A DNA stretch of 14,020 bases from Candidatus Nanohaloarchaea archaeon (GCA_030671745.1 DAOVHT010000019.1:1-14020), one strand, 5' to 3'; positions 1 through 6,823 are shown, numbered from the stretch's first letter. Numbers and translations: made by a program. The notes: generated by a model not told the origin, from the letters alone.

Positions 1-2
1 AA

Positions 3-653
3 GTACGGTCGGTCGAGGCAAGGGCACTCTATGAATCCATGCGTGTCGGCGCACTTGCCAATCTTGTTGCGGGAACAATCCACGGTGATTCACCATACGG
101 TGTGTTTGACAGAGTAGTCAATGACCTTGGTGTGCCGCCTACATCATTTAAGGCGACCGACATCATAACTATCGTCAATCGACTTAAAAGCGCTGACGGT
201 CTCAAGACATACCGTAGGATAATGGAGATAACGGAAGTCACAAAGGACTGGGACGAGAACCCGCAGAAAGAGCATGCATTCCAGCCGCTCATGATGTATG
301 ATTCTAAAACAGACAGGCTTGAGCCCACTGACAGGTTCTTGAACGGCGAGAGTCTCATACTGAATTCAATTGCCGACCGTGTCAAGGACTGGAAGAACAA
401 CTGGGACGCGGTCTGGGAGAATATCCAGCTTAGGACAGATATGAAAGAGGCCCTTGTCAGGTATGCGCGCACGACTAATGATCTATCCATACTGGAAGCC
501 GATTTCACGACACAGGCGAACAGCAGGTTCCACCTGATATCTGAGGAAGTCAAGGAACAGTACGGGTCGCTTGATGCTGAAAGGATATATGGGCGCTGGG
601 ATGAATGGGTTAAAAGAAAGATCAAAGAAAGGCAACGGTTGATGAAAGCTTAA
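3..653 (+). CDS. Archaeal type IV pilus/archaellum-type secretion ATPase (FlaI/TadA/VirB11-like), C-terminal part
   Basis: This gene is cut by the left edge; the frame is open from base 3 and 216 residues remain. The visible part starts with VRSVEARALYESMRVGALAN and runs into GTIHGDSPYGVFDRVVNDLG and TSFKATDI. These match the part of GspE/FlaI/TadA-family ATPases around and after the Walker B region, with the histidine-box-like TIHG. Walker A and Walker B themselves lie outside the window. The tail of about 130 residues is helical and ends ERIYGRWDEWVKRKIKERQR, a type of C-terminal tail common in archaeal members. The family hydrolyses ATP in the cytoplasm to drive pilin assembly or secretion with an integral membrane platform protein, which here is the gene at 3420. 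Archaellum, adhesive pilus and secretion roles cannot be told apart from this fragment. An internal ATG at 39 is not the true start. Confidence 0.9.
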   Translation, partial: VRSVEARALYESMRVGALANLVAGTIHGDSPYGVFDRVVNDLGVPPTSFKATDIITIVNRLKSADGLKTYRRIMEITEVTKDWDENPQKEHAFQPLMMYDSKTDRLEPTDRFLNGESLILNSIADRVKDWKNNWDAVWENIQLRTDMKEALVRYARTTNDLSILEADFTTQANSRFHLISEEVKEQYGSLDAERIYGRWDEWVKRKIKERQRLMKA

Positions 654-708
654 TCTAATTCGTAGACTGTCGCTTTGCAATCTATGCATTCATCAGTTTA
701 ATTTATAA

Positions 709-1191
709 TCAATACATATCCAATGGTTGATACTTATCTTCTACTTCATTCAAAATAGGATCCGTCACATAACTAAATGAATTTTCAGTAAATAAATCAG
801 AGTCTAGTTTATATGCAGGATTCTTTTCTGAAAAATCAAATGTTACCGTTGAGTTTAAAGTCCCATATTCAATAGAATATACCTTCATAGATTTTGGCAA
901 TCCTAAAATATGATTAAAAACATTTTCAAGGTCATCATCGTTTCCAAAGACCTGAGCCTCTGTTTCGTGACGAATCTCATCTTTAATATAATCAATAAAA
1001 TTATCGGAATTATCATTAAAAAAAGCATAAGACTCCCCCATATACGTTTTTTCAAAATCAGGACCTATAATGATAGACATTGTATAGTCTTCATCTTTTT
1101 TCATCAAATGAACGTTTTTTTTCATTATTGATATTAAATCATCGATAGCTAATACCGGTTTTTCATAATTATTTGTCATTTTTTTATTCAT
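709..1191 (-). CDS. Hypothetical protein, 160 aa, acidic
   Basis: I do not recognise this protein. It is 160 residues, acidic, with no clear signal peptide or membrane segment, and looks like a soluble mixed alpha/beta protein (for example SMKVYSIEYGTLNSTVTFDF as a likely beta stretch). The start is well supported: on the minus strand an AAGGGGTGA ribosome-binding sequence (1198-1206) lies 6 nt before the ATG. Immediately before that is an 8 bp inverted repeat (1205-1236), so its translation may be controlled through a leader hairpin. It is transcribed divergently from the Lrp/AsnC gene at 1304/1328 and ends tail-to-tail with the ATPase. Its coding sequence is clearly more AT-rich (AAA, AAT, GAT codons) than the ATPase, which hints at separate ancestry. 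Function unknown. Confidence 0.7.
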   Translation of the reverse strand: MNKKMTNNYEKPVLAIDDLISIMKKNVHLMKKDEDYTMSIIIGPDFEKTYMGESYAFFNDNSDNFIDYIKDEIRHETEAQVFGNDDDLENVFNHILGLPKSMKVYSIEYGTLNSTVTFDFSEKNPAYKLDSDLFTENSFSYVTDPILNEVEDKYQPLDMY

Positions 1192-1197
1192 AATTTT

Positions 1198-1206
1198 TCA
1201 CCCCTT
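1198..1206 (-). promoter_or_regulatory. Strong Shine-Dalgarno sequence
   Basis: The minus strand reads AAGGGGTGA, a near-complete match to the archaeal anti-SD, 6 nt from the ATG at 1191. It directly touches the 3' arm of the inverted repeat at 1205-1236, sharing the bases AA. Confidence 0.7.
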
Positions 1207-1236
1207 GTAACTTGCGACACTACTTGCCAGTTACAA
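1205..1236. promoter_or_regulatory. Inverted repeat with internal direct repeat in a divergent promoter region (candidate operator or leader hairpin)
   Basis: TTGTAACT (1205-1212) and AGTTACAA (1229-1236) are perfect 8 bp arms around a 16 nt spacer. ACTTGC also occurs twice in the same orientation (1210-1215 and 1222-1227), 12 bp apart and so about one helical turn. The element sits between the divergent 160-residue gene and the Lrp/AsnC gene. As DNA it could be an operator for the neighbouring regulator; as RNA it would form a hairpin abutting the ribosome site of the minus-strand gene. Which one applies cannot be decided from sequence. Confidence 0.5.
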
Positions 1237-1258
1237 TTAATTATTGTACTTAAGAGTA

Positions 1259-1268
1259 TTTAAGTATA
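1259..1268. promoter_or_regulatory. TATA-like element, possibly serving both directions
   Basis: TTTAAGTATA on the plus strand has its centre near 1264, which would place a plus-strand start of transcription near 1290, just ahead of the Lrp gene. On the minus strand the same bases read as TATACTTAAA, with a predicted start near 1238, at the edge of the inverted repeat 1205-1236. Positional argument only. Confidence 0.35.
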
Positions 1269-1327
1269 TCTCCCATTTTGCCTAAAAAACAGAAAGATAT
1301 TTAATGATTTATTGTATTATTTTAGGT

Positions 1328-1822
1328 ATGGTACTTGTAAAGGCGCAAAAAACTAAAAAAATAAGTCAGATTGACGAGTGCGACAGAAAGATACTTAACA
1401 TTCTTTCTGATAACAGTCGCGCAAGATTGTTGGAGATTGCAAGAGATATCAGACTATCTGTGCCATCCACAAAGGCAAGAATTGACCGATTGGTGGCAGA
1501 TGAAGTCATTACAAAATTTACAATACAGGTCAATACTGAAAAGACTGGGATGCCGATTGGTGTCCATGCGCGAATAAAACTGAAAAACATAACTGAAGAG
1601 AAACAGGAGGAATTCATAAGCCACCTAAAGAAAAATAAGAATGTCATTGATATATTCTCAATAATCGGTGATGTCGACCTTCTTCTAGTCATAGTTGCGC
1701 GCGATTCATCAGACATGAACCGGATACTTTTCAAGATACGCCATGAATTCACAGACCTTATCGCAGACTGGGAAACAAATTACATTATGAAGATATACAA
1801 ACTTGAAGATTATACGTATTGA
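1328..1822 (+). CDS. Lrp/AsnC-family transcriptional regulator
   Basis: A 164-residue protein with the two-part Lrp/AsnC plan. The N-terminal winged HTH (about residues 15-62) includes IDECDRKILNILSDNSRARL, then LSVPSTKARIDRL as recognition region. The C-terminal RAM/ligand-sensing domain (about 78-155) includes the diagnostic IIGDVDLLLVIVARDS. The family binds DNA as dimers or octamers and usually senses amino acids. I chose the ATG at 1328, which begins MVLVKAQKTKK. An ATG at 1304 would add MIYCIILG, a hydrophobic tail unlike the family, and neither has a good ribosome site. It is divergent from the 160-residue gene, with an inverted repeat between them, an arrangement typical of autoregulation. 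A 12 bp palindrome overlaps its stop codon. The target is unknown. Confidence 0.88.
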   Translation: MVLVKAQKTKKISQIDECDRKILNILSDNSRARLLEIARDIRLSVPSTKARIDRLVADEVITKFTIQVNTEKTGMPIGVHARIKLKNITEEKQEEFISHLKKNKNVIDIFSIIGDVDLLLVIVARDSSDMNRILFKIRHEFTDLIADWETNYIMKIYKLEDYTY

Positions 1823-1832
1823 TTGATCAATC
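1821..1832. repeat. 12 bp perfect palindrome at the Lrp gene stop codon
   Basis: GATTGATCAATC is a perfect 12 bp palindrome that overlaps the TGA stop at 1820-1822. It may be a protein-binding site or chance; no second copy was seen nearby. Confidence 0.4.
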
Positions 1833-1843
1833 GATGTTCTATA

Positions 1844-1880
1844 GAAAAACAAAAAGGGATAGAAGATAAGAATCTATCCC
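1844..1880 (-). terminator. Hairpin plus T-tract terminator-like element
   Basis: GGGATAGA (1856-1863) and TCTATCCC (1873-1880) form a perfect 8 bp stem with a 9 nt loop. On the minus strand it is followed by TTTTTGTTTTTC, giving the classic intrinsic-terminator layout just after the stop codon of the gene at 1892-2986. Archaeal RNA polymerase mainly needs the T-tract; the stem may add efficiency or protect the mRNA 3' end. Confidence 0.6.
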
Positions 1881-1891
1881 AAAACAAAAGA

Positions 1892-2986
1892 TCAACATCC
1901 GCATCTGTTCATGTTAGACAGACCAAATTCATACAAGACGGATGTGCGGTTTGATTCTAAGGTCTCGAGCATAGTGTATGCGCGCTCCGTATTATCGAAC
2001 ATCTTGTCTATATCGACATCACTGTACGAATCACCATCAATTGCAACATACGGGTTTGTGGGCAGTTTCTGACTAAGTGTCTCAATCGTGCCCAGTATCT
2101 TGTTGCCTAGACCCTCAACAATCTTATCCATATCTCTAATACCACAGACTGTATCGTAACCCAGTTCTATGTGCCTATCGTCAGCGATCCATCTTGTGAA
2201 CATTGCACATTCCATCTCGTGCAATGTGTCATTATAGTCTTGAAGCAAAGTTGACAAGCCATTGAAATCTTCGTCGAACAGACCATAACTGCCGCCGAAC
2301 GGTTCTGCTATATTTGATATCACATTACATCTTTTAACATACACACCAGACATCAGATCAAGATCCGCCGTGTAAAGTGCGGCAAGGTCCTTTGCGAAAA
2401 TTTCACCACAATCCTCAAACATCTTTCGTACAAATAGTTGCGACCTTATGCCTTCAACATTGTAGCCGACACGACTTACCATATCCAACAGGTTCTCTGT
2501 CTGAAGGTACAGTTCATTGTGGATTGCAGACCATAATCTGTCTGCATCATCTGCATCTACATTGTCAGTTTCTTCAAGGTTGAGATGTTTAGGATTTATT
2601 GAGCCAATGTAGTTATTTGCAGCAGTTATCTCCTGAGCCATGGCTGCCAATTCAGATACATAGGCATCTGTGTCGTTGACTGCACGACTCATGTCAAACC
2701 GAGGTATGAAATCAAGGGCGTCATGCAATTGGCTGTTCCATCTCCCATACAGGTACCCATGAGCATCTTCTGTCAAAGACATATCTATGGCTTTTAACAG
2801 CAAAAGACCAATATCTCCTTCTTGTACCCTAAGCAAGACATTAAGTCGTTGCATATAGCTCTTGCTTATATCATACGGCCCATTTGGAACATTGTCCATA
2901 TCCCAAAAACCATATGGATCCTTTCCCGGTGTTTCATCCGAACTAAGTTCTTTTTTCATTTCAATCAACTTATCCTGTGGAAACAT
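1892..2986 (-). CDS. Hypothetical acidic protein, 364 aa
   Basis: I do not recognise this protein. It is 364 residues, acidic and apparently soluble and largely helical, with no signal peptide or membrane helix. A proline/glycine-rich N-terminal patch (PGKDPYGFWDMDNVPNGPYD) is followed by long predicted helices, and the protein ends in NMNRCGC. At least six cysteines are scattered (EDCGE, KRCNV, MECAM, TVCGI and the terminal CGC), with no clean zinc-finger spacing. The ATG at 2986 lacks a ribosome site; an ATG at 2993 is out of frame. Base composition is close to the pilus genes. It sits between the pilus ATPase and platform genes and is read away from the platform gene, with paired inverted repeats in its upstream region. 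A role linked to the pilus is only a guess from position. Confidence 0.75.
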   Translation of the reverse strand: MFPQDKLIEMKKELSSDETPGKDPYGFWDMDNVPNGPYDISKSYMQRLNVLLRVQEGDIGLLLLKAIDMSLTEDAHGYLYGRWNSQLHDALDFIPRFDMSRAVNDTDAYVSELAAMAQEITAANNYIGSINPKHLNLEETDNVDADDADRLWSAIHNELYLQTENLLDMVSRVGYNVEGIRSQLFVRKMFEDCGEIFAKDLAALYTADLDLMSGVYVKRCNVISNIAEPFGGSYGLFDEDFNGLSTLLQDYNDTLHEMECAMFTRWIADDRHIELGYDTVCGIRDMDKIVEGLGNKILGTIETLSQKLPTNPYVAIDGDSYSDVDIDKMFDNTERAYTMLETLESNRTSVLYEFGLSNMNRCGC

Positions 2987-3002
2987 TACCCATAGCTCGC
3001 AC

Positions 3003-3038
3003 TATCTAAAAATAGATAATGTTCCCATTCCAGAACAT
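3003..3038. repeat. Two adjacent inverted repeats upstream of the 364-residue gene
   Basis: The first is TATCTA (3003-3008), AAAA, TAGATA (3013-3018), a 6 bp stem with a 4 nt loop. The second begins one base later: ATGTTC (3019-3024), 8 nt, GAACAT (3033-3038). Together they cover positions -17 to -52 relative to the ATG at 2986, where promoter and operator elements would be expected. TAGATAATG recurs at 3274-3282. Confidence 0.45.
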
Positions 3039-3250
3039 ACAGCATAAAGTCATAATCAACTGAACAGAGCAATAGCTGTTTCTGAAATTGATTTTACAGA
3101 GGCAGGATAAGAAGGGTCATCTCAGGATCCGAAAAGAAGGTGCGGAATCATCCCCTAAACACTCAAGCCGTTGCACATCTTATATTTGGCAAGGGTATGT
3201 GTAGAGATAAATCTAAATGCAATAGTCCAATTCAGGGACACATTTAGAGA

Positions 3251-3285
3251 TTCCATTATAATCTATATAATATTAGATAATGGAA
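3251..3285. repeat. Imperfect palindrome upstream of the platform gene
   Basis: TTCCATTAT (3251-3259) and ATAATGGAA (3277-3285) are perfect 9 bp arms around 17 nt, and ATCTA (3261-3265) with TAGAT (3274-3278) offers an alternative inner pairing. It lies about 135 nt before the platform gene and shares the word TAGATAATG with the repeat at 3013. It is a candidate regulatory site. Confidence 0.4.
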
Positions 3286-3379
3286 GTTTATATGTCTTTC
3301 TGTGTTTTTTATTTGGGTCTTTTATTTTTTAATCCAGCGACAGAGAATAAAATGTAATACACAGCTCTTGCAATCTAAC

Positions 3380-3389
3380 CTATATATAC
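3380..3389 (+). promoter_or_regulatory. TATA box for the pilus platform gene
   Basis: CTATATATAC is centred near 3384, about 36 nt before the ATG at 3420. The predicted start of transcription is around 3410-3414, so the mRNA would be nearly leaderless, which agrees with the absence of a ribosome site. Confidence 0.55.
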
Positions 3390-3419
3390 AAAACAAACAC
3401 AAATCAGTTATAGATAGCT

Positions 3420-5531
3420 ATGCCTGCCGAACAGTCAGATAAAGAAAAAGAACATTTTGCAGAGATAGAGAAAGCCTTAGAGGAATATAACAAGAATATG
3501 GTCAATCCGGCAGATTTCAAGTCAGAGACCAGCACGACCTCGCGCGCATACAAGGAATACAAAGAAGACGAGGCAAACCAGAAGATTGCAGGTGATTTTT
3601 TTGAGAAGATGTGCGCATTGTCTGAAAAACTGTTCAAGATAGATCTTGACAAGAAAAATAAGGATAAGATAGATATAGCTATCGATTTCACCGCGCTCAA
3701 GATTACGCCTGAAGGCGTTGCGGGATTCTCTGTCATGGCACTTCTTCTGTTCTTAGGTCTCGGTATGCTGACACTGTTTATGCCACCTGTCATCGCACCA
3801 AACCTCATCAAGATAATGATGTTTGCAATGGGTCCGATTACCGCACTCTACATATTCAAATATCCGCAGAACAAGGCAACCAGCGTCAGGATAAAAAGTT
3901 CGGGAGAGCTTGTCATGGTTGTCCTTTACATGATAGTCTACATGAAGACCACACCCAACCTTGAAGGTGCGGTACGGTTTGCGGCACAGAGCGCGACCGG
4001 CAAAGTCGGGCGGGACCTTAAAAGGATACTGTGGCGGCTTGAGAATGGTGAGATACAGACCATTGATGAAGGTCTTATGGAATATGTCGTACAATGGAAA
4101 AATTATAACCGGGAATTCATGGACTCGATTGAATTCATAAGGGCATCCATGCGTGAGACCAACCCTGTCCGTCGTGAAAACATGCTGGACAAGTCTGTGA
4201 ACATCATCCTTGAAGGGACCAATGAAAAGATGAAACATTACAGCCGTGACCTGCAGATGCCGATAATGGTGATACACGGCCTTGGTATACTTCTGCCGAT
4301 CATGGGGATGATAATATTTCCTTTAGCATCAATATTTTTAGGTGACTCGATACCGTATCTTGTCACATATCTTATCTTCGGGTATGATATATTGATACCG
4401 CTTGTAGTCTATGTCGTCATGAAAAACATACTTGATCGCAGGCCTTCCACAAAGACTGTTGTTGACATATCTAATCATCCGGATGCCATGCCGCTCAATA
4501 AGATGAAGATAGGCAAGTCAATCGTCCCTGTCTGGCCGTTCGCACTTGTTTCGGGAAGTATAATAGTCTTTATCGGCATACTTATGCTAATCACGTTCTA
4601 TGGTGTTGACACCACAGCATTGAAATTCCCTGCGAGCTTAATAGCTTCCAACCTGTTCCATAGCCTGATAATCATAATAGGTATCGCGGTAGGGCTTGTG
4701 GTGTATTATTGGGGGACGAGCTTCCAGAAGATCAAGATCATCAAAGATATACAGAAGATCGAGGAACAGTTTGAGTCTGCGCTTTTTGCGTTAGGCAACC
4801 GTCTTGCGGGTGGCATGCCGCTTGAACTGTCACTTGCAAAGGCGCATGAGGACACTAAAGATCTTGAGATATCCGGATTATTAAGAGTGACGGTAAAAAA
4901 CATGAGCCAGCTGAACATGACGTTCCATCAGGCGCTTTTCGATAAGAAGTATGGGGCGCTTTTCTATTATCCGTCCACATTGATACGGACCATAATGCAG
5001 TCCATAAGCGAGGCTGTGGAGAAAGGTACAAAGGCAACCTCCATGACCATGCTCATCATATCCGAATACTTGCGGAACATAAGGACCACACAGGAAAAGA
5101 TTGATGACATACTCTCTGAGACGTCAAGCTCGATGAAGTTCCAGGCATTCGTACTTGTCCCTATGATATCAGGTGTTGTCGTATCGACGTCGCAGATAAT
5201 CATGACCATGATGTTCAACATCGATGCAAAGATGAAGGCGCTTGACACTGCATCCATGGCAGGGGGCATGAATCCTATGGGGATGATGATCGACCTTGAG
5301 TCGGCGACACAGCCATGGATACTGCAACTGCTTGTAGGGATCTATGTGATTGAGATACTCATACTTCTTTCAATGTTTGTGATAAAGATCACAGACGGTG
5401 ATGATAAGGTAAAACAGAATGATCTCATCTGGCATGTCATAATCATCGGCATAATCATGTATGTCATAGTCCTTGCAATGGTCAGTGTCATCTTTGGCGG
5501 ATTGATCAGTACGGCCATGCAAGTCATGTAA
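3420..5531 (+). CDS. Archaeal type IV pilus/secretion membrane platform protein (FlaJ/TadC-like, two T2SSF domains)
   Basis: A 703-residue integral membrane protein with two tandem type II secretion F domains, the architecture of archaeal FlaJ/TadC-like platforms. The N-terminal 95 residues are charged and cytoplasmic. Membrane segments lie near residues 100-121, 126-147, 281-306, 312-336, 370-394, 410-431, 574-596, 633-656 and 669-699. Cytoplasmic T2SSF domains lie near 160-275 and 450-570; the second carries RLAGGMPLELSLAKA, typical of the helical bundle. Platform proteins sit in the membrane and convert ATPase motion into pilin polymerisation; the expected partner is the ATPase at the left edge. 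A leaderless start fits the TATA box at 3380. It ends 5 nt from the convergent regulator gene. Whether it builds an archaellum, adhesive pilus or other machine is open; no pilin gene is visible. Confidence 0.92.
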   Translation: MPAEQSDKEKEHFAEIEKALEEYNKNMVNPADFKSETSTTSRAYKEYKEDEANQKIAGDFFEKMCALSEKLFKIDLDKKNKDKIDIAIDFTALKITPEGVAGFSVMALLLFLGLGMLTLFMPPVIAPNLIKIMMFAMGPITALYIFKYPQNKATSVRIKSSGELVMVVLYMIVYMKTTPNLEGAVRFAAQSATGKVGRDLKRILWRLENGEIQTIDEGLMEYVVQWKNYNREFMDSIEFIRASMRETNPVRRENMLDKSVNIILEGTNEKMKHYSRDLQMPIMVIHGLGILLPIMGMIIFPLASIFLGDSIPYLVTYLIFGYDILIPLVVYVVMKNILDRRPSTKTVVDISNHPDAMPLNKMKIGKSIVPVWPFALVSGSIIVFIGILMLITFYGVDTTALKFPASLIASNLFHSLIIIIGIAVGLVVYYWGTSFQKIKIIKDIQKIEEQFESALFALGNRLAGGMPLELSLAKAHEDTKDLEISGLLRVTVKNMSQLNMTFHQALFDKKYGALFYYPSTLIRTIMQSISEAVEKGTKATSMTMLIISEYLRNIRTTQEKIDDILSETSSSMKFQAFVLVPMISGVVVSTSQIIMTMMFNIDAKMKALDTASMAGGMNPMGMMIDLESATQPWILQLLVGIYVIEILILLSMFVIKITDGDDKVKQNDLIWHVIIIGIIMYVIVLAMVSVIFGGLISTAMQVM

Positions 5532-5536
5532 CGTTT

Positions 5537-6052
5537 TTAATTTCCTGCTTTTTTTATCGCTACATCCAAAGCAGATTCAATCTCTAGCTCCGAAGGTCGC
5601 ATGCCGACAACAGGCACATTTACTATCTTTTCAATCAGGCTGGCCATTATTGGTGCACACACTATCGCTTTTGCACCATCTTTCTCGGCGCGGACAGAGG
5701 CAACAATCACATCCTCATAAGAACTTGCAATATATCCTTTTATGTTGACATTTTCAAGATTGGGTTTCGTAAAATTGTCGATCACCGCCATGGATGCAAC
5801 AAGAGCGACCATATTATCATATACTTCCTTTCCCTGAAGTTTTCGTAATGCAAAAATTATCTGCCGTAATGTTGAAAGTTGCGGGTCACTTCGTTCACCA
5901 GACAAGATCTTATATAATGTTGATACAGGCACTTTTGATATATCTGATATCTTTTTTGTTGAAACGCCAAGCGAATCTATATCTTTTCTCAATGATTCAA
6001 CAAAAGCATCGTTTGAGATCATTGCAGACCGTAAAACATCTTTGTAAGCCAT
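5537..6052 (-). CDS. HTH transcriptional regulator with possible PrpR_N-like sensor domain
   Basis: A 171-residue protein. Residues about 29-72 form an XRE/lambda-repressor-type helix-turn-helix: GVSTKKISDISKVPVSTLYK is helix-turn-helix, followed by ILSGERSDPQLSTLRQI. The C-terminal part (about 100-170) reads GAKAIVCAPIMASLIEKIVN then VPVVGMRPSELEIESALDVA. This resembles the small-molecule-sensing N-terminal domain of PrpR-type regulators, where a similar strand-loop-helix precedes 'dIPVv.i..s..DIL.AL'. That second assignment is by eye and tentative. The ATG is placed about 26 nt from a strong TATA box (6072-6083), so the mRNA is probably leaderless. It converges with the platform gene. Ligand and targets are unknown; the divergent membrane-protein/PRTase pair is a natural candidate target. 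Confidence 0.78.
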   Translation of the reverse strand: MAYKDVLRSAMISNDAFVESLRKDIDSLGVSTKKISDISKVPVSTLYKILSGERSDPQLSTLRQIIFALRKLQGKEVYDNMVALVASMAVIDNFTKPNLENVNIKGYIASSYEDVIVASVRAEKDGAKAIVCAPIMASLIEKIVNVPVVGMRPSELEIESALDVAIKKAGN

Positions 6053-6071
6053 ACGTCTATTTTATGGACAC

Positions 6072-6083
6072 AAATATATAAAT
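6072..6083 (-). promoter_or_regulatory. TATA box for the HTH regulator
   Basis: The minus strand reads ATTTATATATTT, centred about 26 nt before the ATG at 6052. This is the canonical archaeal spacing for transcription that starts at or beside the start codon. Confidence 0.65.
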
Positions 6084-6153
6084 GTTGTCCTTATTGTATA
6101 ATCTATTGTTTTAAATATGATATGAGGTTAGTTTTTATCATTATTGAGGCAAA

Positions 6154-6163
6154 ACTATATTAA
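6154..6163 (+). promoter_or_regulatory. Possible TATA box for the 6314 gene
   Basis: ACTATATTAA is centred near 6158, which predicts a transcription start near 6185, right at the GGGTT/AACCC hairpin. If correct, the mRNA has a leader of about 130 nt. Confidence 0.35.
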
Positions 6164-6187
6164 CTACTAAATACAACTCAGAAATAA

Positions 6188-6268
6188 GGGTTGAATAACC
6201 CCCAACATCAAATCCAGGGTGGATCCAAACAAAATAGCGTCAGCTATAGACACGGAGGTGGATTTTGA
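6188..6268 (+). promoter_or_regulatory. Potentially structured mRNA leader
   Basis: Several stems can form in the leader before the gene at 6314: GGGTT (6188-6192) with AACCC (6197-6201); ATAGC (6234-6238) with GCTAT (6243-6247); and a long-range stem of AAATCCA (6210-6216) with TGGATTT (6259-6265), extendable by two pairs across one bulge. ATCCA (6212-6216) can instead pair locally with TGGAT (6220-6224), so two exclusive folds exist. The long-range stem takes up the end of GGAGGTG (6254-6260), a perfect ribosome-site match that has no gene right after it. No known riboswitch class was recognised. Confidence 0.35.
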
Positions 6269-6313
6269 AAGGGTAATTGAGACATAAATTAATTGGCTTT
6301 GAAGGGGACAAAA

Positions 6314-6787
6314 ATGGAATTAAATTTTGAAGAGGTATATAGATCTGTAAAAGATGCAGGCACAGGATTTTTTGAAGACTATGCGAAAGACATCTTCAGA
6401 GTGTGCCTGAATATACCACTCATACCACTCAGTCTTGCACCATCAAGAATTACATCATATCTTGAAGATAAGACTGATGGATTCTATGACCCAAATTTGG
6501 GATGTCTTCTCACAAGCGGTGTGGAATATTGGGCAGGGCTTCTGTCAACATTTGCTGCATTTGAAATACCATTAGCCATAGTTCTATTAGAACTTGATAC
6601 TAGTTGGAGCCTTTATCTGAACTGTGGATTATTGTTTGGATGCACATGGGCGATAACTGTTGATGGATATTCAAGAGTGCAAAGTCTATTCTACGAAGAT
6701 AAATCATTGGGCGTGGTTGAGGGGCTTTATCAGGTCGTAAAAGATAAGAAATGGGAATATTTTTTATTAAGGTCTGAATATGAATAA
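6314..6787 (+). CDS. Small hypothetical membrane protein, 157 aa
   Basis: I do not recognise this protein. The ATG at 6314 is preceded by AAGGGG (6302-6307) and preferred over a TTG at 6293. It has an acidic N-terminal amphipathic region, two hydrophobic stretches near residues 70-88 (GLLSTFAAFEIPLAIVLLEL) and 93-112 (SLYLNCGLLFGCTWAIT), and a possible shorter one near 31-45 (LNIPLIPLSLAP). It probably sits in the cytoplasmic membrane with both ends on the same side. The coding sequence is AT-rich. It is followed 36 nt later by the PRTase-like gene on the same strand, which has its own TATA box, so the two may be co-expressed but are not necessarily one transcript. Its leader may be structured. 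Function unknown. Confidence 0.65.
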   Translation: MELNFEEVYRSVKDAGTGFFEDYAKDIFRVCLNIPLIPLSLAPSRITSYLEDKTDGFYDPNLGCLLTSGVEYWAGLLSTFAAFEIPLAIVLLELDTSWSLYLNCGLLFGCTWAITVDGYSRVQSLFYEDKSLGVVEGLYQVVKDKKWEYFLLRSEYE

Positions 6788-6789
6788 GA

Positions 6790-6800
6790 TTATAAATTTT
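6790..6800 (+). promoter_or_regulatory. TATA box for the PRTase-like gene
   Basis: TTATAAATTTT is centred about 30 nt before the ATG at 6824. This supports an independent, leaderless transcript and the first ATG (6824) over the one at 6833. Confidence 0.55.
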
Positions 6801-6823
6801 AGGCACTAAATTATCCATTACAG

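Larger units (their letters stand above)
2987..3419. other. Long intergenic region between divergent genes
   Basis: These 433 bases hold no convincing gene. At the left end are two adjacent inverted repeats (3003-3038), near the middle an imperfect palindrome (3251-3285), and at the right end a TATA box for the platform gene (3380-3389). The part from about 3090 to 3200 is richer in G and C than its surroundings, as is sometimes seen for structured RNAs, but I could not fit it to a known RNA class. Confidence 0.5.

Noticed and set aside
29..625. Open frame of 198 codons on the minus strand
   Set aside because: It is antisense to the conserved ATPase; its serine/leucine-rich product is typical of a shadow frame.
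1304..1327. Upstream ATG extending the Lrp/AsnC protein by eight residues
   Set aside because: The extension MIYCIILG is hydrophobic and unlike the family N-terminus; the ATG at 1328 gives a normal length, though a leaderless start at 1304 cannot be fully excluded.
3091..3160. Possible C/D-box guide RNA on the minus strand (GGGATGA, then CTGAGATGA)
   Set aside because: The C-like and C'-like boxes each carry a mismatch, the spacer to the CTGA box is too long (about 22 nt), CTGA and GATGA overlap, and no closing D box CTGA is present.
3753..4277. Open frame of 174 codons on the minus strand
   Set aside because: It lies entirely inside the platform gene, has no family features, and the opposite strand encodes a clear T2SSF protein.
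6254..6260. GGAGGTG as ribosome site of a gene
   Set aside because: Start codons at usable distance lead to stops within a few codons; the real gene begins at 6314 with its own AAGGGG.
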